Assembly: GCA_900557165.1 (NCBI GenBank)
Contig: USRS01000069.1
Coordinates: 1-14,170, forward strand
Direction of reading: 5' to 3'
Origin: an uncultured Clostridium sp.
GTDB taxonomy: Bacteria > Bacillota > Clostridia > Peptostreptococcales > Peptostreptococcaceae
Length of the DNA stretch: 14,170 bases
Below the pieces are notes generated by a model that was not told the DNA's origin, did no database searches, and worked only from the letters and a program-made list of their open reading frames with translations. This document shows, piece after piece, positions 13,739-14,170 of the stretch. Numbering within the stretch: position 1 is the first letter of the stretch; every line of letters begins with the position of its first letter. The translations under genes and the position numbers were made by a program.

Positions 13739-14170
13739 ATGTTAAGTCAAAAAACAATAGATATAATAAATGATGTAAGCAGTCTTAAAAGCGAAATCGG
13801 GATATTATATCTCAATGATTTTAACAGAAAGATTATCCAAAAGATGCTGAGAGATAACGGACTTGAGTTTCATCACCTCATAACCTGCCGCGGATATGTC
13901 TATATCTGGAAGAATCATCCTCTTGCAAAGAACAAGTCGATAACATTCGCACAGCTTGCCGATTATCCGTGTCTTTCGTTCGAACAGGGCGAAAAGGGTT
14001 CGTTTTATTTTGCTGAAGAAATTTTGAGTACGAACGAATACAAGCGAATGATAAAGGCAACCGACCGTGCAACGATGCTGAATCTTATGGTCGGACTGAA
14101 CGGATATACCCTTTGTTCGGGAATAATCTGTGAAGAGTTAAACGGCGGCGACTATATCGCCGTCCCGTTT
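13739..14170 (+). CDS. Composite partial reading frame: unrelated AT-rich start joined to a LysR-type effector-binding domain
   Basis: 144 codons, open to the window end. AAGGAG lies 9 bases before ATG 13739. From about residue 12 onward it reads as a LysR-type regulator effector-binding domain: LKSEIGILYLNDFN, YVYIWKNHPLA, LADYPCLSFEQG, SFYFAEE, DRATMLNLMVGLNGYTL. A normal LysR protein has an N-terminal helix-turn-helix and about 60 more effector-domain residues first; these are absent. Base and codon usage change sharply in the same place: about 23% GC by hand count at 13621-13680 against about 43-47% in lines after 13860, with CGC, CGT, TCG and CTG codons rarely seen elsewhere. The first residues, MLSQKTIDII, resemble the start of flavohaemoglobins (Hmp), a weak match. 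A chimera, by assembly or recombination, is the simplest reading; a genuine short protein is unlikely. Confidence 0.6.
   Translation, partial: MLSQKTIDIINDVSSLKSEIGILYLNDFNRKIIQKMLRDNGLEFHHLITCRGYVYIWKNHPLAKNKSITFAQLADYPCLSFEQGEKGSFYFAEEILSTNEYKRMIKATDRATMLNLMVGLNGYTLCSGIICEELNGGDYIAVPF

Noticed and set aside
13878..14072. Minus-strand 64-codon frame at the right edge
   Set aside because: It is antisense to the LysR-like effector domain, whose plus-strand translation matches a known family throughout.

Overview
The window looks like chromosomal DNA of a low-GC anaerobic Firmicute. It is very AT-rich, uses AGA and ATA codons heavily, has strong AGGAGG-type ribosome binding sites, and carries an oxygen-sensitive [FeFe] hydrogenase. 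A Peptostreptococcaceae-like member of the Clostridia fits best, but this is an inference from gene content and codon style, not a search.

Layout from left to right. 1-536: repeat-bearing non-coding DNA and the leader of a uridine kinase gene (udk, 549-1163). 1194-2910 (minus): a cellulose-synthase-like glycosyltransferase that has been broken; the catalytic half and the PilZ (c-di-GMP-binding) half now lie in different frames and the membrane segment between them is mostly missing. 3002-5258: a divergent pair, a MerR/BmrR-type regulator and a MATE drug exporter, sharing a 43-bp control region in which a perfect inverted repeat sits inside the 19-bp promoter spacer. 5295-5822 (minus): a DUF2812 membrane protein. 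5823-6397: about 575 bp of AT-rich regulatory DNA. 6398-10740: a five-gene operon made of an XRE-cupin regulator followed by potA-potB-potC-potD (polyamine ABC importer), closed by a strong terminator. 10787-11488 (minus): a membrane-anchored SGNH hydrolase. 11636-13576: a 646-residue [FeFe] hydrogenase whose N-terminus resembles the tail of NuoF/HydB. 13739-14170: the start of a reading frame that switches within about 35 bp from very AT-rich DNA to about 45% GC, LysR-effector-domain-like DNA and runs off the window end.

How the genes work together: the MerR regulator very probably activates the MATE exporter when it binds a drug-like ligand. The XRE-cupin protein is probably the polyamine-responsive regulator of its own operon and of the importer behind it. 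The remaining genes are single transcription units separated by hairpin terminators, two of which serve convergent genes on both strands.

Points most worth a second look: the split, internally deleted synthase; potC, which has no usual start codon where homology needs one (ATAA where ATGA is expected); the composite reading frame at the right edge, which may be an assembly chimera or a real recombination; the cysteine-depleted NuoF-like module on the hydrogenase; and paired repeats around the pot promoter that could be operators. I did not find a convincing wholly new system such as a defence island, CRISPR array or mobile element.
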